DNA of 64,000 bases from an uncultured Aquimarina sp. (lineage in GTDB: Bacteria; Bacteroidota; Bacteroidia; Flavobacteriales; Flavobacteriaceae): positions 16,040 through 80,039 of the forward strand of contig CANMKK010000024.1 in NCBI GenBank assembly GCA_947498455.1, in the 5' to 3' direction. This document shows positions 36,550 through 44,008 of this stretch, one piece after another. The notes under the pieces are model-generated. The model was not told the origin of the DNA. It was given only the letters and a program-made list of their open reading frames with translations, and ran no database searches. Positions within the stretch are counted from its first letter, which is position 1. Every line of letters starts with the position of its first letter. Position numbers and translations under genes: made by a program.

Positions 36550-36570
36550 AATTAAAATAACCTTGTCAGA

Positions 36571-37164
36571 ATGGGAATGATTCAAGAAATAAGAGCAGAT
36601 TATAATAAAGAGACAGTTACGGTGTATCAAGCATATGGAAAATCCATTGCGTTGCCCGCTATCAGGAATAATAAGTTCGAATCACCTTTTTCTTTTAATC
36701 GAATGACTTGGATTAAACCATCTTATTTATGGTTAATGGAGCGAAGTAATTGGGGAACAAAATCCAACCAAGAATATATCCTTGGAATAAAAATAAAGAG
36801 AACCCATTGGGAAAAAGCTTTATCAATAGGAGTACTGACAGATCCAGATAAATCAATATATAAAAGCGGAGCTTTATGGAATAAGGAATTTCAGAATGCA
36901 AAAATCCATATTCAATGGGATCCAGAAAGGACTTTAAAAGGAGTGAAGATGCAAGTAAGATCTATTCAGGTGGGTATTGGTAGAGATTTAATAAAAGAAT
37001 ATAATGAAGAGTGGATAGAGGAAATAACCGACTTAACTCCATTGACAAAGAAAATTCGATTATTACTAAAAGAAGGGAAATACAAGGAAGCTAAAAGATT
37101 AGTGCCTGAAGAAAAAATATATGAAGTTCCTAATGATACAAAACGAAGAATAGGAATTAGGTAA
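36571..37164 (+). CDS. DUF4291 family protein
   Basis: A 197-residue protein with the DUF4291 pattern: EIRADYNKETVTVYQAYGK at the start, then FNRMTWIKPSYLWLMERSNWG, and IQWDPERTLKG later. The conserved R-x-D-Y, Tyr/Gln and W-I-K-P-S residues suggest an enzyme with an NAD- or nucleotide-binding pocket. The function has not been established to my knowledge; its place between two ADP-ribose-binding macrodomain proteins suggests work on the same substrates. The start at ATG 36571 is 21 bp after the preceding gene; an ATG at 36577 is possible. 11 bp to the next gene. Confidence 0.87.
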   Translation: MGMIQEIRADYNKETVTVYQAYGKSIALPAIRNNKFESPFSFNRMTWIKPSYLWLMERSNWGTKSNQEYILGIKIKRTHWEKALSIGVLTDPDKSIYKSGALWNKEFQNAKIHIQWDPERTLKGVKMQVRSIQVGIGRDLIKEYNEEWIEEITDLTPLTKKIRLLLKEGKYKEAKRLVPEEKIYEVPNDTKRRIGIR

Positions 37165-37175
37165 ACGGAATAAAG

Positions 37176-37652
37176 ATGAAACAAATAACTTATATAAAAG
37201 GAGATGCTACAGTACCGCAAGCTAAAGGTACTAAGATTATTGTGCATATATGTAATAATATTGGAGGCTGGGGAAAAGGTTTTGTAGTAGCAATATCAAA
37301 AAGATGGACAGAACCTGAAAAAGCCTATAGAGAATGGCATCGAAATCGTGCTAAGAATGATTTTGAGCTTGGAGCAATTCAGGTAATACAAGTTTCTAAT
37401 GATAAATATGTGGGTAATATAATTGCTCAACAGGGAATAAAAACAGGGAGCAAAGGAGTGCCTATTAGATATGAAGCGGTAAAAACTTGTTTAGAAAAAA
37501 TAGCTATAGAAGCTCAACGATTAGATGCTAGTATTCATATGCCTAGAATAGGTTGTGGATTAGCAGGAGGTAAATGGACAGCAATAGAACCTTTGATAGA
37601 ACAGACTTTATTGACTGAGAATTTGGATGTTTATGTATATGATTATGATTGA
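37176..37652 (+). CDS. Macrodomain protein, Poa1/ALC1-like ADP-ribose phosphatase
   Basis: A 158-residue single macrodomain. ITYIKGDATVPQAKGTKIIVHICNNIGGWGKGF carries the ligand Asp and catalytic-type loop, GNIIAQQGI is the central strand and MPRIGCGLAGGKW the second loop (the CGLAGG form of the Poa1p/ALC1/TARG1-like group). Members remove the phosphate from ADP-ribose 1''-phosphate or ADP-ribose esters. This fits with KptA three genes downstream, whose reaction makes ADP-ribose 1'',2''-cyclic phosphate. Spacing of 6 bp to the DUF2971 gene indicates one operon. Confidence 0.9.
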   Translation: MKQITYIKGDATVPQAKGTKIIVHICNNIGGWGKGFVVAISKRWTEPEKAYREWHRNRAKNDFELGAIQVIQVSNDKYVGNIIAQQGIKTGSKGVPIRYEAVKTCLEKIAIEAQRLDASIHMPRIGCGLAGGKWTAIEPLIEQTLLTENLDVYVYDYD

Positions 37653-37658
37653 AATATT

Positions 37659-38723
37659 ATGTTTGGAAGAAAAAAAATAAATGAAAATGTAAAGCCTATT
37701 TTGGTTTATAAGTATAGAGGAGGAGGTGATGAAATATTCGAAAGAGATTTAACTTCTATTGAGAAAAATTTCTTTTGGGCATCATCAATCAAAGATTTAA
37801 ATGATCCATGCGAAGGAATTGTTACCGATAATAGTTTTGCAAATCAATCAAGATTATTAAATAAAATATCAGGTAAAGAATTTAATGAACCATTATCTAG
37901 GGTTAACGAAGCATTACAAAGAATACTTTCTGATGAAAAAATGGGTGTTTATTCACTTTCTAAATGTTATGATGACGAACTTTTGTGGGCACATTATGCT
38001 AACTCACATCAAGGCTTTTGTATAGAGTATGATTTGGAAACATTATTGAAAAGTTTTCATAGGGATAGAATTTTCTCTTTTTCTATTGATTATAGGGATA
38101 AACCGTATGATATTTCGGTATCTGATATTGCAACAAAAAGTAATGAACTAATCAAGAAAAAGATTGGTCTCAAATCTAAAAGATGGAAATATGAAAAAGA
38201 ATATAGAGTAGTAACTGATTTCTGGGGTAAGCATTCTTATAATTATAAAGCAGTTAGAGCTATATATTTTGGATTAAGGATGAATGAGGAATCTAAGAAA
38301 GATGTAATGAATAGGCTTAAGGGCAGAGGTGTTAAATATTTTCAAATGAGATTATCTCCAAAGTCGTATCAATTCTATAAAGAACAAGTCGATGATTTAA
38401 ACGGTTTAGAATTGAATTATCTACAATGTATTCCTGATTACATAGTTAAAGGGAATCGAATAGGTTTTAAAATAATAGAAAAACAGTATTTCAGATTAAG
38501 AAAAAAAGGAAACATTAAAATTGAAATTGACTCTAGTATATCTATTATGGAGTTGAAAGAGTTTGGCGAGTATATTCAAGAACATCTTTTTCAGGAAGCT
38601 AATATAGTAGGTGTATTTTACTATGTGAAAAATCAAAAAGATAAAGACATGGCTTGGGCTACATCGCATTATAAGAATCAAGAAGTAAAAGCTTGGATAA
38701 ATGAATATGTTGAAATTTCATAG
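37659..38723 (+). CDS. DUF2971 protein with unassigned C-terminal extension
   Basis: A 354-residue protein. Residues about 15-215 match DUF2971: YKYRGGGDEIFERDL, FFWASSIKDLNDPCEG, YSLSKCYDDELLWAHYANSHQGFCIEYD, then KRWKYEKEYRVV and AIYFGLRM. The conserved Arg, Trp-Ala-His-Tyr and Glu-Tyr-Arg set is reminiscent of ADP-ribosyltransferase-type folds, but I cannot prove this. The last 120 residues (after SPKSYQFYKEQ) are not recognised. DUF2971 proteins are common in defence and toxin contexts. Placed between a macrodomain gene and kptA, it may be the source or target of the ADP-ribose chemistry around it. Confidence 0.85.
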   Translation: MFGRKKINENVKPILVYKYRGGGDEIFERDLTSIEKNFFWASSIKDLNDPCEGIVTDNSFANQSRLLNKISGKEFNEPLSRVNEALQRILSDEKMGVYSLSKCYDDELLWAHYANSHQGFCIEYDLETLLKSFHRDRIFSFSIDYRDKPYDISVSDIATKSNELIKKKIGLKSKRWKYEKEYRVVTDFWGKHSYNYKAVRAIYFGLRMNEESKKDVMNRLKGRGVKYFQMRLSPKSYQFYKEQVDDLNGLELNYLQCIPDYIVKGNRIGFKIIEKQYFRLRKKGNIKIEIDSSISIMELKEFGEYIQEHLFQEANIVGVFYYVKNQKDKDMAWATSHYKNQEVKAWINEYVEIS

Positions 38724-38764
38724 GTTCACTCTTTTTTCTTCTTTTTTTAATACAAGAAACAAAA

Positions 38765-39313
38765 ATGAAAACAAATACTAAGCATATAAGTAAATTTTTA
38801 AGCCTTATTCTAAGACATAATCCGAGTAAAATTGGATTGGAATTAGATGAAAATGGATGGGCAGATGTTAGTGAGTTAATTACTAAAGTTAATAAGTATA
38901 AACCTGGATTGACTAATGATATTTTAGAAAATGTAGTAAAATCTTGTGATAAGCAACGTTTTGCATTTAATGAAAACAGAAGTAAGATTCGTGCGAATCA
39001 AGGGCATTCAATAAAAGTAGATTTGGAGTATACGGCTGTTCAGCCACCAGAATTTTTATATCATGGTACGGTAGGAAAGTTCAGAGAAGATATACGAAGA
39101 AAGGGTTTGCTAAAAATGAGCAGACATCACGTACATCTTAGCGAAGAACTAGAAACAGCAATGAGAGTAGGTTCAAGAAGAGGAGTACCTATTATTCTGA
39201 TAGTAAAATCGGGTGATATGTATCGAAAAGGCATTGAATTTTATCAATCAGATAATGGAGTTTGGTTAACAGATACTGTAGCTCCTGAGTATATAGAGTT
39301 TAAAACAAAGTAA
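38765..39313 (+). CDS. kptA: RNA 2'-phosphotransferase (KptA/Tpt1)
   Basis: A 182-residue Tpt1/KptA enzyme, which transfers an internal RNA 2'-phosphate to NAD+ and yields repaired RNA, nicotinamide and ADP-ribose 1'',2''-cyclic phosphate. The N-terminal winged helix carries FLSLILRHNP (R17, H18), then RFAFNENRSKIRANQGHS (R76, H81), the NAD-binding FLYHGTVGKF and the HVHLSEELETAMRVGSRRG segment with the fourth catalytic Arg; all catalytic residues are present. Bacteria without tRNA introns use it for unknown purposes, including possible RNA or nucleotide ADP-ribosylation. Followed by a hairpin at 39320. Confidence 0.95.
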   Translation: MKTNTKHISKFLSLILRHNPSKIGLELDENGWADVSELITKVNKYKPGLTNDILENVVKSCDKQRFAFNENRSKIRANQGHSIKVDLEYTAVQPPEFLYHGTVGKFREDIRRKGLLKMSRHHVHLSEELETAMRVGSRRGVPIILIVKSGDMYRKGIEFYQSDNGVWLTDTVAPEYIEFKTK

Positions 39314-39319
39314 TGTACC

Positions 39320-39353
39320 AGACCTCATAGGTTTTCAAAACTGTGAGGTCTTT
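39320..39353 (+). terminator. Hairpin after kptA, weak terminator
   Basis: AGACCTCA and TGAGGTCT pair around a loop that can extend the stem (TTTT with AAAA). Only TTTA follows, so termination is probably partial. Confidence 0.55.
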
Positions 39354-39384
39354 ATCATAAAGAATAAGGTAGAGAGAAGCAATA

Positions 39385-40299
39385 ATGATTACTAAAAAAG
39401 AAAGCTTTTTGGGATCCATGTTTTTGGGAGCTATTGGTGATGCCATGGGTAGCGGATATGAAAACTTAAAACCATTGGATGATACTATCTTTTATCCTTT
39501 TGAAAAACCTGAAAAGAAAATACCAGAATGGAGAATTACGGATGATACACAGTTAACCGTGATCACCTGTGAAGCATTGTTAGAAGATCCAATGTTAGAT
39601 CCAAAAACTTTATCAAATTATTTTATTTCTTATTTTTCTAAAGGGATGATAAAAGGAATAGGAGCATCAACTTTAAAAGCTTTTCAGGAGCTTCAATTGG
39701 GTTCAGACTGGAGTCAAGTTGGAAGAAAAGGTGAGTACGCTGCTGGCAATGGAGCAGCCATGAGAATATCCCCATTAGCATTTTATGATAATATTTCTAG
39801 GGAAAGAATAGAGGAAATATGTTCAATAACACATCAAAATTCTGAAGCTTATGTAGGTGCTCTTGCTATTGTTTTATGTATTCAGAATATAAGAAAAGGA
39901 AACTGGAATGATAAGATTAGTTTAATGAAATTAATTATTCCGAATTTACCAGACTCTAGAGTAAGGGACAGGTTACTAGAAATAGATGCGTTAGTTAGCA
40001 CAAAATCAATTACAGAAATAGCAACCTTAGGAAATGATGGATATGTTGTGAATTCTATTCCTTTATCAATTTTTGCAGCAAATATGATAAAGGACAATCA
40101 TATCAGTTTTATATTTGACCAATTAATAGCAAGTGGTGGAGATACTGATACAAACTGTTCTTTAACAGGTCAAATTTGTGGAGCTTACTTAGGAATCAAT
40201 AAAGTACCGCTTTTATTTAAGAAAAAGTTAGAGAAATTAGAAGAGTATTCTTGGATAAAGCAAATAACAGAAAAGTTAGGAAAAACTATTGAGTCATGA
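39385..40299 (+). CDS. ADP-ribosylglycohydrolase (DraG/ARH family), intact copy
   Basis: A 304-residue enzyme with an all-helical fold and two Mg ions. The metal and substrate motifs are all present: GAIGDAMGSGYE (about 13-24), ITDDTQLT (about 51-58), GNGAAMRISPLA and SGGDTDTNCSLTGQICGA near the C terminus. It removes ADP-ribose from proteins or other acceptors. It is a distant paralogue of the broken gene at 34529. Its stop overlaps the ATG of the phosphatase gene (ATGA), so the two are translationally coupled. Confidence 0.93.
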   Translation: MITKKESFLGSMFLGAIGDAMGSGYENLKPLDDTIFYPFEKPEKKIPEWRITDDTQLTVITCEALLEDPMLDPKTLSNYFISYFSKGMIKGIGASTLKAFQELQLGSDWSQVGRKGEYAAGNGAAMRISPLAFYDNISRERIEEICSITHQNSEAYVGALAIVLCIQNIRKGNWNDKISLMKLIIPNLPDSRVRDRLLEIDALVSTKSITEIATLGNDGYVVNSIPLSIFAANMIKDNHISFIFDQLIASGGDTDTNCSLTGQICGAYLGINKVPLLFKKKLEKLEEYSWIKQITEKLGKTIES

Positions 40300-41030
40300 G
40301 AACACTAGTAATTGGAGATATACACGGAGGATACAGAGCGTTATTACAGGTTTTAGAAAGAGCAAAAGTAACTGATAATGATACCTTAATTTTTTTAGGA
40401 GATTATGTAGACGGATGGAGTCAATCTGCAGAATTGATAGAAGAATTAATTAACCTTTCGGTTTCTAACGAATGTGTTTTTATAAGAGGTAACCATGATC
40501 TATGGTGTGGTTTATGGTTGGATAAAGGAGTAACCAATCCAGTTTGGTTAGCACACGGAGGTAAAGAAACAATACATAGTTATGTTCAGTCTGGATATTT
40601 GTCTAATAATAAGCACAAAAGATTCTTTCAGAATTTAAAAAACTATCATATAGACACAGATAATAGATTATATGTTCATGCTGGATTTACTTCTATGTAT
40701 GGTGTCGGTAAGGAAGAATATGAATCTAATTATTATTGGGATAGAACATTATGGGAAGCTGCACTGTTAGCCGATAAAATTGAAGAGAAAACTCTGGAAG
40801 ATATGCTTACTTCACCCAAAAGATTTAATCATTATAAGGAGATTTATATAGGACACACTCCAACAACAATTTATAAAAAAGGAATTCCTATGAAAGCTCA
40901 TAATGTATGGAACATAGACACAGGAGCAGCTTTTACAGGAAAATTGTCTATTATGGATATTGATACCAAAGAATTTTGGCAAAGCGATTCTTTACCTTCT
41001 TTATACCCAGATGAAAAGGGAAGAAACTAG
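40296..41030 (+). CDS. Calcineurin-like metallophosphatase
   Basis: A 244-residue metallophosphoesterase. The standard metal motifs are GDIHGGYRAL (about 7-16), GDYVDGWS (about 35-42), RGNHDLW (about 62-68), the later His in YVHAGF, and GHTPT. It resembles the PrpA/ApaH-like Ser/Thr phosphatase group that also includes nucleotide phosphatases. Coupled by 4 bp to an ADP-ribosylglycohydrolase, it is a good candidate to act on phosphorylated ADP-ribose products such as the cyclic phosphate left by KptA. That substrate assignment is inference. Confidence 0.9.
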   Translation: MRTLVIGDIHGGYRALLQVLERAKVTDNDTLIFLGDYVDGWSQSAELIEELINLSVSNECVFIRGNHDLWCGLWLDKGVTNPVWLAHGGKETIHSYVQSGYLSNNKHKRFFQNLKNYHIDTDNRLYVHAGFTSMYGVGKEEYESNYYWDRTLWEAALLADKIEEKTLEDMLTSPKRFNHYKEIYIGHTPTTIYKKGIPMKAHNVWNIDTGAAFTGKLSIMDIDTKEFWQSDSLPSLYPDEKGRN

Positions 41031-41043
41031 CTATAGTGTATAC

Positions 41044-41081
41044 ATCAGCCTTACAATAATTTATGCTTTTGTAAGGCTGAT
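41044..41081. terminator. 13-bp hairpin between convergent genes
   Basis: ATCAGCCTTACAA (41044-41056) and TTGTAAGGCTGAT (41069-41081) are exact inverted repeats with a 12-nt loop. There is no strong T-run, so it could be a terminator or an mRNA-end stabiliser. Confidence 0.6.
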
Positions 41082-41109
41082 ATGATAAAGCATTATCAAT
41101 ATAGTAAAA

Positions 41110-42297
41110 CTATATCAATGCTAAGCTTTCTTTCAGATCTTCAATTAGGTCATCTACATGTTCTAAACCAATAAAAATTCTGATATCTCCAACAGAAATA
41201 CCCATACCCGCAAATTGTTCCTCGTCTAACTCTTTTAGATAACTAATAGCGGGAACATATACGAGACTTTCATGACCTCCCCATCCCACACCTTTCTGGA
41301 ATACCGAAAAATTGTTAAAAAAAGATTTTATTTTTTCCAGATCATTGGCATTCAGCTGAAATGCCATTAAACTACCATACCCACTCATTTGTTGTTTGCC
41401 TAGCTGATATTGAGGAAAACTAGGTAATCCAGGATACGTAACTTGCTTTATTTTTGGATGTTTTTCTAAAAACTGTGCTACTTTCATGGCACTGGCCTGA
41501 TGTCTTTCCAGTCGCATGGATAATGTACGTAAGCTGCGAACCAATAACCAAGCTTCCATAGGTGCGACTTTAGCACCGAGGATCTCATATTCGTTTAAGA
41601 AAATACTATCGAGATCTTCTTTTTTTCCAATAACAACTCCACCAATTAAATCACTATGTCCTCCAAAATATTTAGAACAAGAATGAACTTCTAGATCAAT
41701 TCCCATTTCTAATGGTTTTTGGAAAATAGGAGTAGACCAAGTATTATCAATCATGGTTTTAATACCCTTTGATTTAGCGAGTTTTGCAACAGCTTTGATA
41801 TCTTGTAGAGAAAATATCACTGAAGAAGGACTTTCTAGATAAATCAATTTTGTGTTTTCCTGAATAGCATTTTCGAAATCTTCTATGTCATTTCCAGCAA
41901 CAAAAGTTGTTTCGATATTCATTTTTTTAGCCAGATAACTTTTTAATAAAGTACTGGCAGGGCCATATAAGTTTTTAATGGCAATTACATGATCGTTGGG
42001 CTCTAAGAAATGTAAACAAGAAGCTGTAATTGCAGCCATTCCGGATGGAAAAAGTTGCGCTTTTTCTCCACCAGATAATTTTGCTATTTTCTCCTCAACG
42101 ATAGATACAGTTGGATTTTTACCTCTAGAATAAATATAATTATTCATACGATCATCAAAGGCTTTATCAATGGATTCCCAATCTTCAAAAGTAAATAACG
42201 AATTCTGGAAGATAGGTGGTACCACAGCGCCATGATAAGCACCACGATCTTCTCCGTAATGTGTAAGTATAGTTTCTAATTTTGAGTTCTTTTTCAT
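41110..42297 (-). CDS. PLP-dependent trans-sulfuration enzyme (cystathionine lyase/synthase type)
   Basis: About 395 residues from the ATG at 42297 (an ATG at 42333 would overlap the nhaC-like gene and add an unlikely KRIKIKK stretch). The Cys/Met metabolism PLP family is shown by YSRGKNPTVSIVEEKIAKLSG, the cofactor-binding FPSGMAAI, MIDNTWSTP and the PLP lysine in HSCSKYFGGHSDLIGG, then RSLRTLSMRLERH. It is probably a cystathionine beta- or gamma-lyase; subtype is not certain. It is only 4 bp downstream of the NhaC-type transporter gene, so the two form an operon. Confidence 0.88.
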   Translation of the reverse strand: MKKNSKLETILTHYGEDRGAYHGAVVPPIFQNSLFTFEDWESIDKAFDDRMNNYIYSRGKNPTVSIVEEKIAKLSGGEKAQLFPSGMAAITASCLHFLEPNDHVIAIKNLYGPASTLLKSYLAKKMNIETTFVAGNDIEDFENAIQENTKLIYLESPSSVIFSLQDIKAVAKLAKSKGIKTMIDNTWSTPIFQKPLEMGIDLEVHSCSKYFGGHSDLIGGVVIGKKEDLDSIFLNEYEILGAKVAPMEAWLLVRSLRTLSMRLERHQASAMKVAQFLEKHPKIKQVTYPGLPSFPQYQLGKQQMSGYGSLMAFQLNANDLEKIKSFFNNFSVFQKGVGWGGHESLVYVPAISYLKELDEEQFAGMGISVGDIRIFIGLEHVDDLIEDLKESLALI

Positions 42298-42301
42298 CTT
42301 T

Positions 42302-43738
42302 TTAATTTTTATTCTTTTTGTAAAAACAACCAATGCCCAAAATAGCTAATAAGGGAGCAACTATTAGATTAATCAATGATAATAATTGCCAGTTCCAATA
42401 TTCTTCAAAAGGAACTCCTAAGGTTGTAGACATAAATAATGTGGTTGCTGTCCAAGGAACCACACTTTCTAACATAGTTCCATAATCTTCAATAGATCTA
42501 GAAAGTACACGTCGGGAAATACCAAAATTGTCATATCTCCGTTTAAAAGCATCTCCTATGATAAAACTTGTAGCGCTTTGATTCGATGTAATAGAATTTA
42601 CAAAAGCGGTAGAAAATAAGGACGATAATATAATTGCAGGTTTTGTTTTAGTAAATGAAAAGACACGATTTACGATTTTTTCCATAGCCTGAGTAACATC
42701 AATAGTACCAATAAAAGTTAAAACCATTAATGTGAAAACAATCACCTCATTTAATTGAAAAAGCCCACCTCTATTAAATAGATTGGTTAGTTTTTCTGGA
42801 ATTTCAATTGTTGCTGAAACCATGCTGGTGTTAAACCCACTTTTAAGAGCTTCCATCACATGTACAATGGTGAAATCTTGAAAAATCAACGCAATAAGAC
42901 ATGCAACAATCGATGATCCTAGTAAAATAGGTAAAGTGTCTTTTTTTCGAATAGAACCATATAATACAATAATCGGAGGGATTAAAAGAAAGATATTAAA
43001 GTTGAACATGGACTCTATAGCTACCAAAGTTTCTGTTATTTCATTTCCATTAACCTCTGAGCTTAATGGAGGATATATAAAACCTAAAGAAAAGAATATA
43101 ATCGCAGATATAATCGCAGATGGTATGGTAGTATACATCATAGATTTAATATGGTCATATAAGTCAATATCCACGGCCATTGCGGCAAGATTTGTGGTAT
43201 CCGATAATGGAGACATTTTATCACCAAAATATGCACCACCTATAATGGCTCCAGCGGTAATTCCTAAATCTGCATTTACAGAAGATGCAATTCCTATAAT
43301 GACACCACCTATAGTACCTACAGACCCCCATGAAGTACCAGTCATTGTAGAGAATATAATGGGCACAATAAAAGCCAAAATATACATATAACTGGGATTA
43401 ATCAGCTTTATCCCATAATAAATTAACATAGGTATCGTACCACTGATCATCCAGGTACCAATAATAATACCAATTGCAAATAGTATGAGAACAGCCGGAA
43501 ATCCTTTTGCTAGTTTTGCTACGATAGAATCCTGAATTACTTTCCACTTAAAACCTATAATTATTAAATGTGCAGAAGAAAAAACCGTTGCCAATAGAAA
43601 AATGATTTCTAACGGAAAAGGCGGTAGACGTAAAACTCGTGGTTGAATAATTAAACCGTAAACAATTAAGATAGTTAAGAAGATAACGGGGAGTAGTAAA
43701 TTAAAAAAAGAAACATTTTTAGTATCAGTCTGACTCAT
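42302..43738 (-). CDS. NhaC-family Na+/H+ antiporter
   Basis: A 478-residue membrane protein with about 12 helices. NhaC-family features are the GTWMISGTIPMLIYYGIKLI segment, TGTSWGSVGTIGGVIIGIA and GAYFGDKMSPLSDTTNLAA, with the conserved polar D-K-M-S-P-x-S-D-T-T. NhaC proteins exchange Na+ for protons, and relatives exchange malate or other small acids. Co-transcription with a trans-sulfuration enzyme suggests that it may carry a sulfur amino acid or handle Na+ with it (inference). It is divergent from nadV. Confidence 0.92.
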   Translation of the reverse strand: MSQTDTKNVSFFNLLLPVIFLTILIVYGLIIQPRVLRLPPFPLEIIFLLATVFSSAHLIIIGFKWKVIQDSIVAKLAKGFPAVLILFAIGIIIGTWMISGTIPMLIYYGIKLINPSYMYILAFIVPIIFSTMTGTSWGSVGTIGGVIIGIASSVNADLGITAGAIIGGAYFGDKMSPLSDTTNLAAMAVDIDLYDHIKSMMYTTIPSAIISAIIFFSLGFIYPPLSSEVNGNEITETLVAIESMFNFNIFLLIPPIIVLYGSIRKKDTLPILLGSSIVACLIALIFQDFTIVHVMEALKSGFNTSMVSATIEIPEKLTNLFNRGGLFQLNEVIVFTLMVLTFIGTIDVTQAMEKIVNRVFSFTKTKPAIILSSLFSTAFVNSITSNQSATSFIIGDAFKRRYDNFGISRRVLSRSIEDYGTMLESVVPWTATTLFMSTTLGVPFEEYWNWQLLSLINLIVAPLLAILGIGCFYKKNKN

Positions 43739-43972
43739 AAGAAGATTTTAAGAAGTAAATGAAGGTGAAATTTACTACAGTTATTTTTACACAATGCGCA
43801 ATATATCTAAATAGTATCAATAAGAATTATAAAAAAAGGTGTAAGATAAAAATTTAATAGAATCGAATAAAATAGTATCGAATTAAAAAAATGAGTTATT
43901 TTTAAACATAATTATTCTTAAGAAAGAATTGATTTAAATTCTTGTTTTTTTTTGAAGCGTTAAATAAAAATG

Positions 43973-43998
43973 ATATATTTGCGTATAATTAACGCAAA
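43973..43998 (+). promoter_or_regulatory. NrtR-like operator overlapping the nadV promoter
   Basis: The -7 box TATATTTG (43973-43980) overlaps a perfect 7-7-7 inverted repeat at 43978-43998: TTTGCGT-ATAATTA-ACGCAAA. The start codon is at 44009. The same arrangement is found at prs (32699-32723). NrtR proteins are known to bind palindromes near NAD-salvage promoters. Assignment to the nrtR product at 31945 is inferred from the shared site. Confidence 0.72.
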
Positions 43999-44008
43999 AT
44001 AAAATAAT

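Noticed and set aside
42936..43391. Plus-strand open frame opposite the NhaC-type antiporter
   Set aside because: Low-complexity translation, shadow of a well-supported membrane protein gene.
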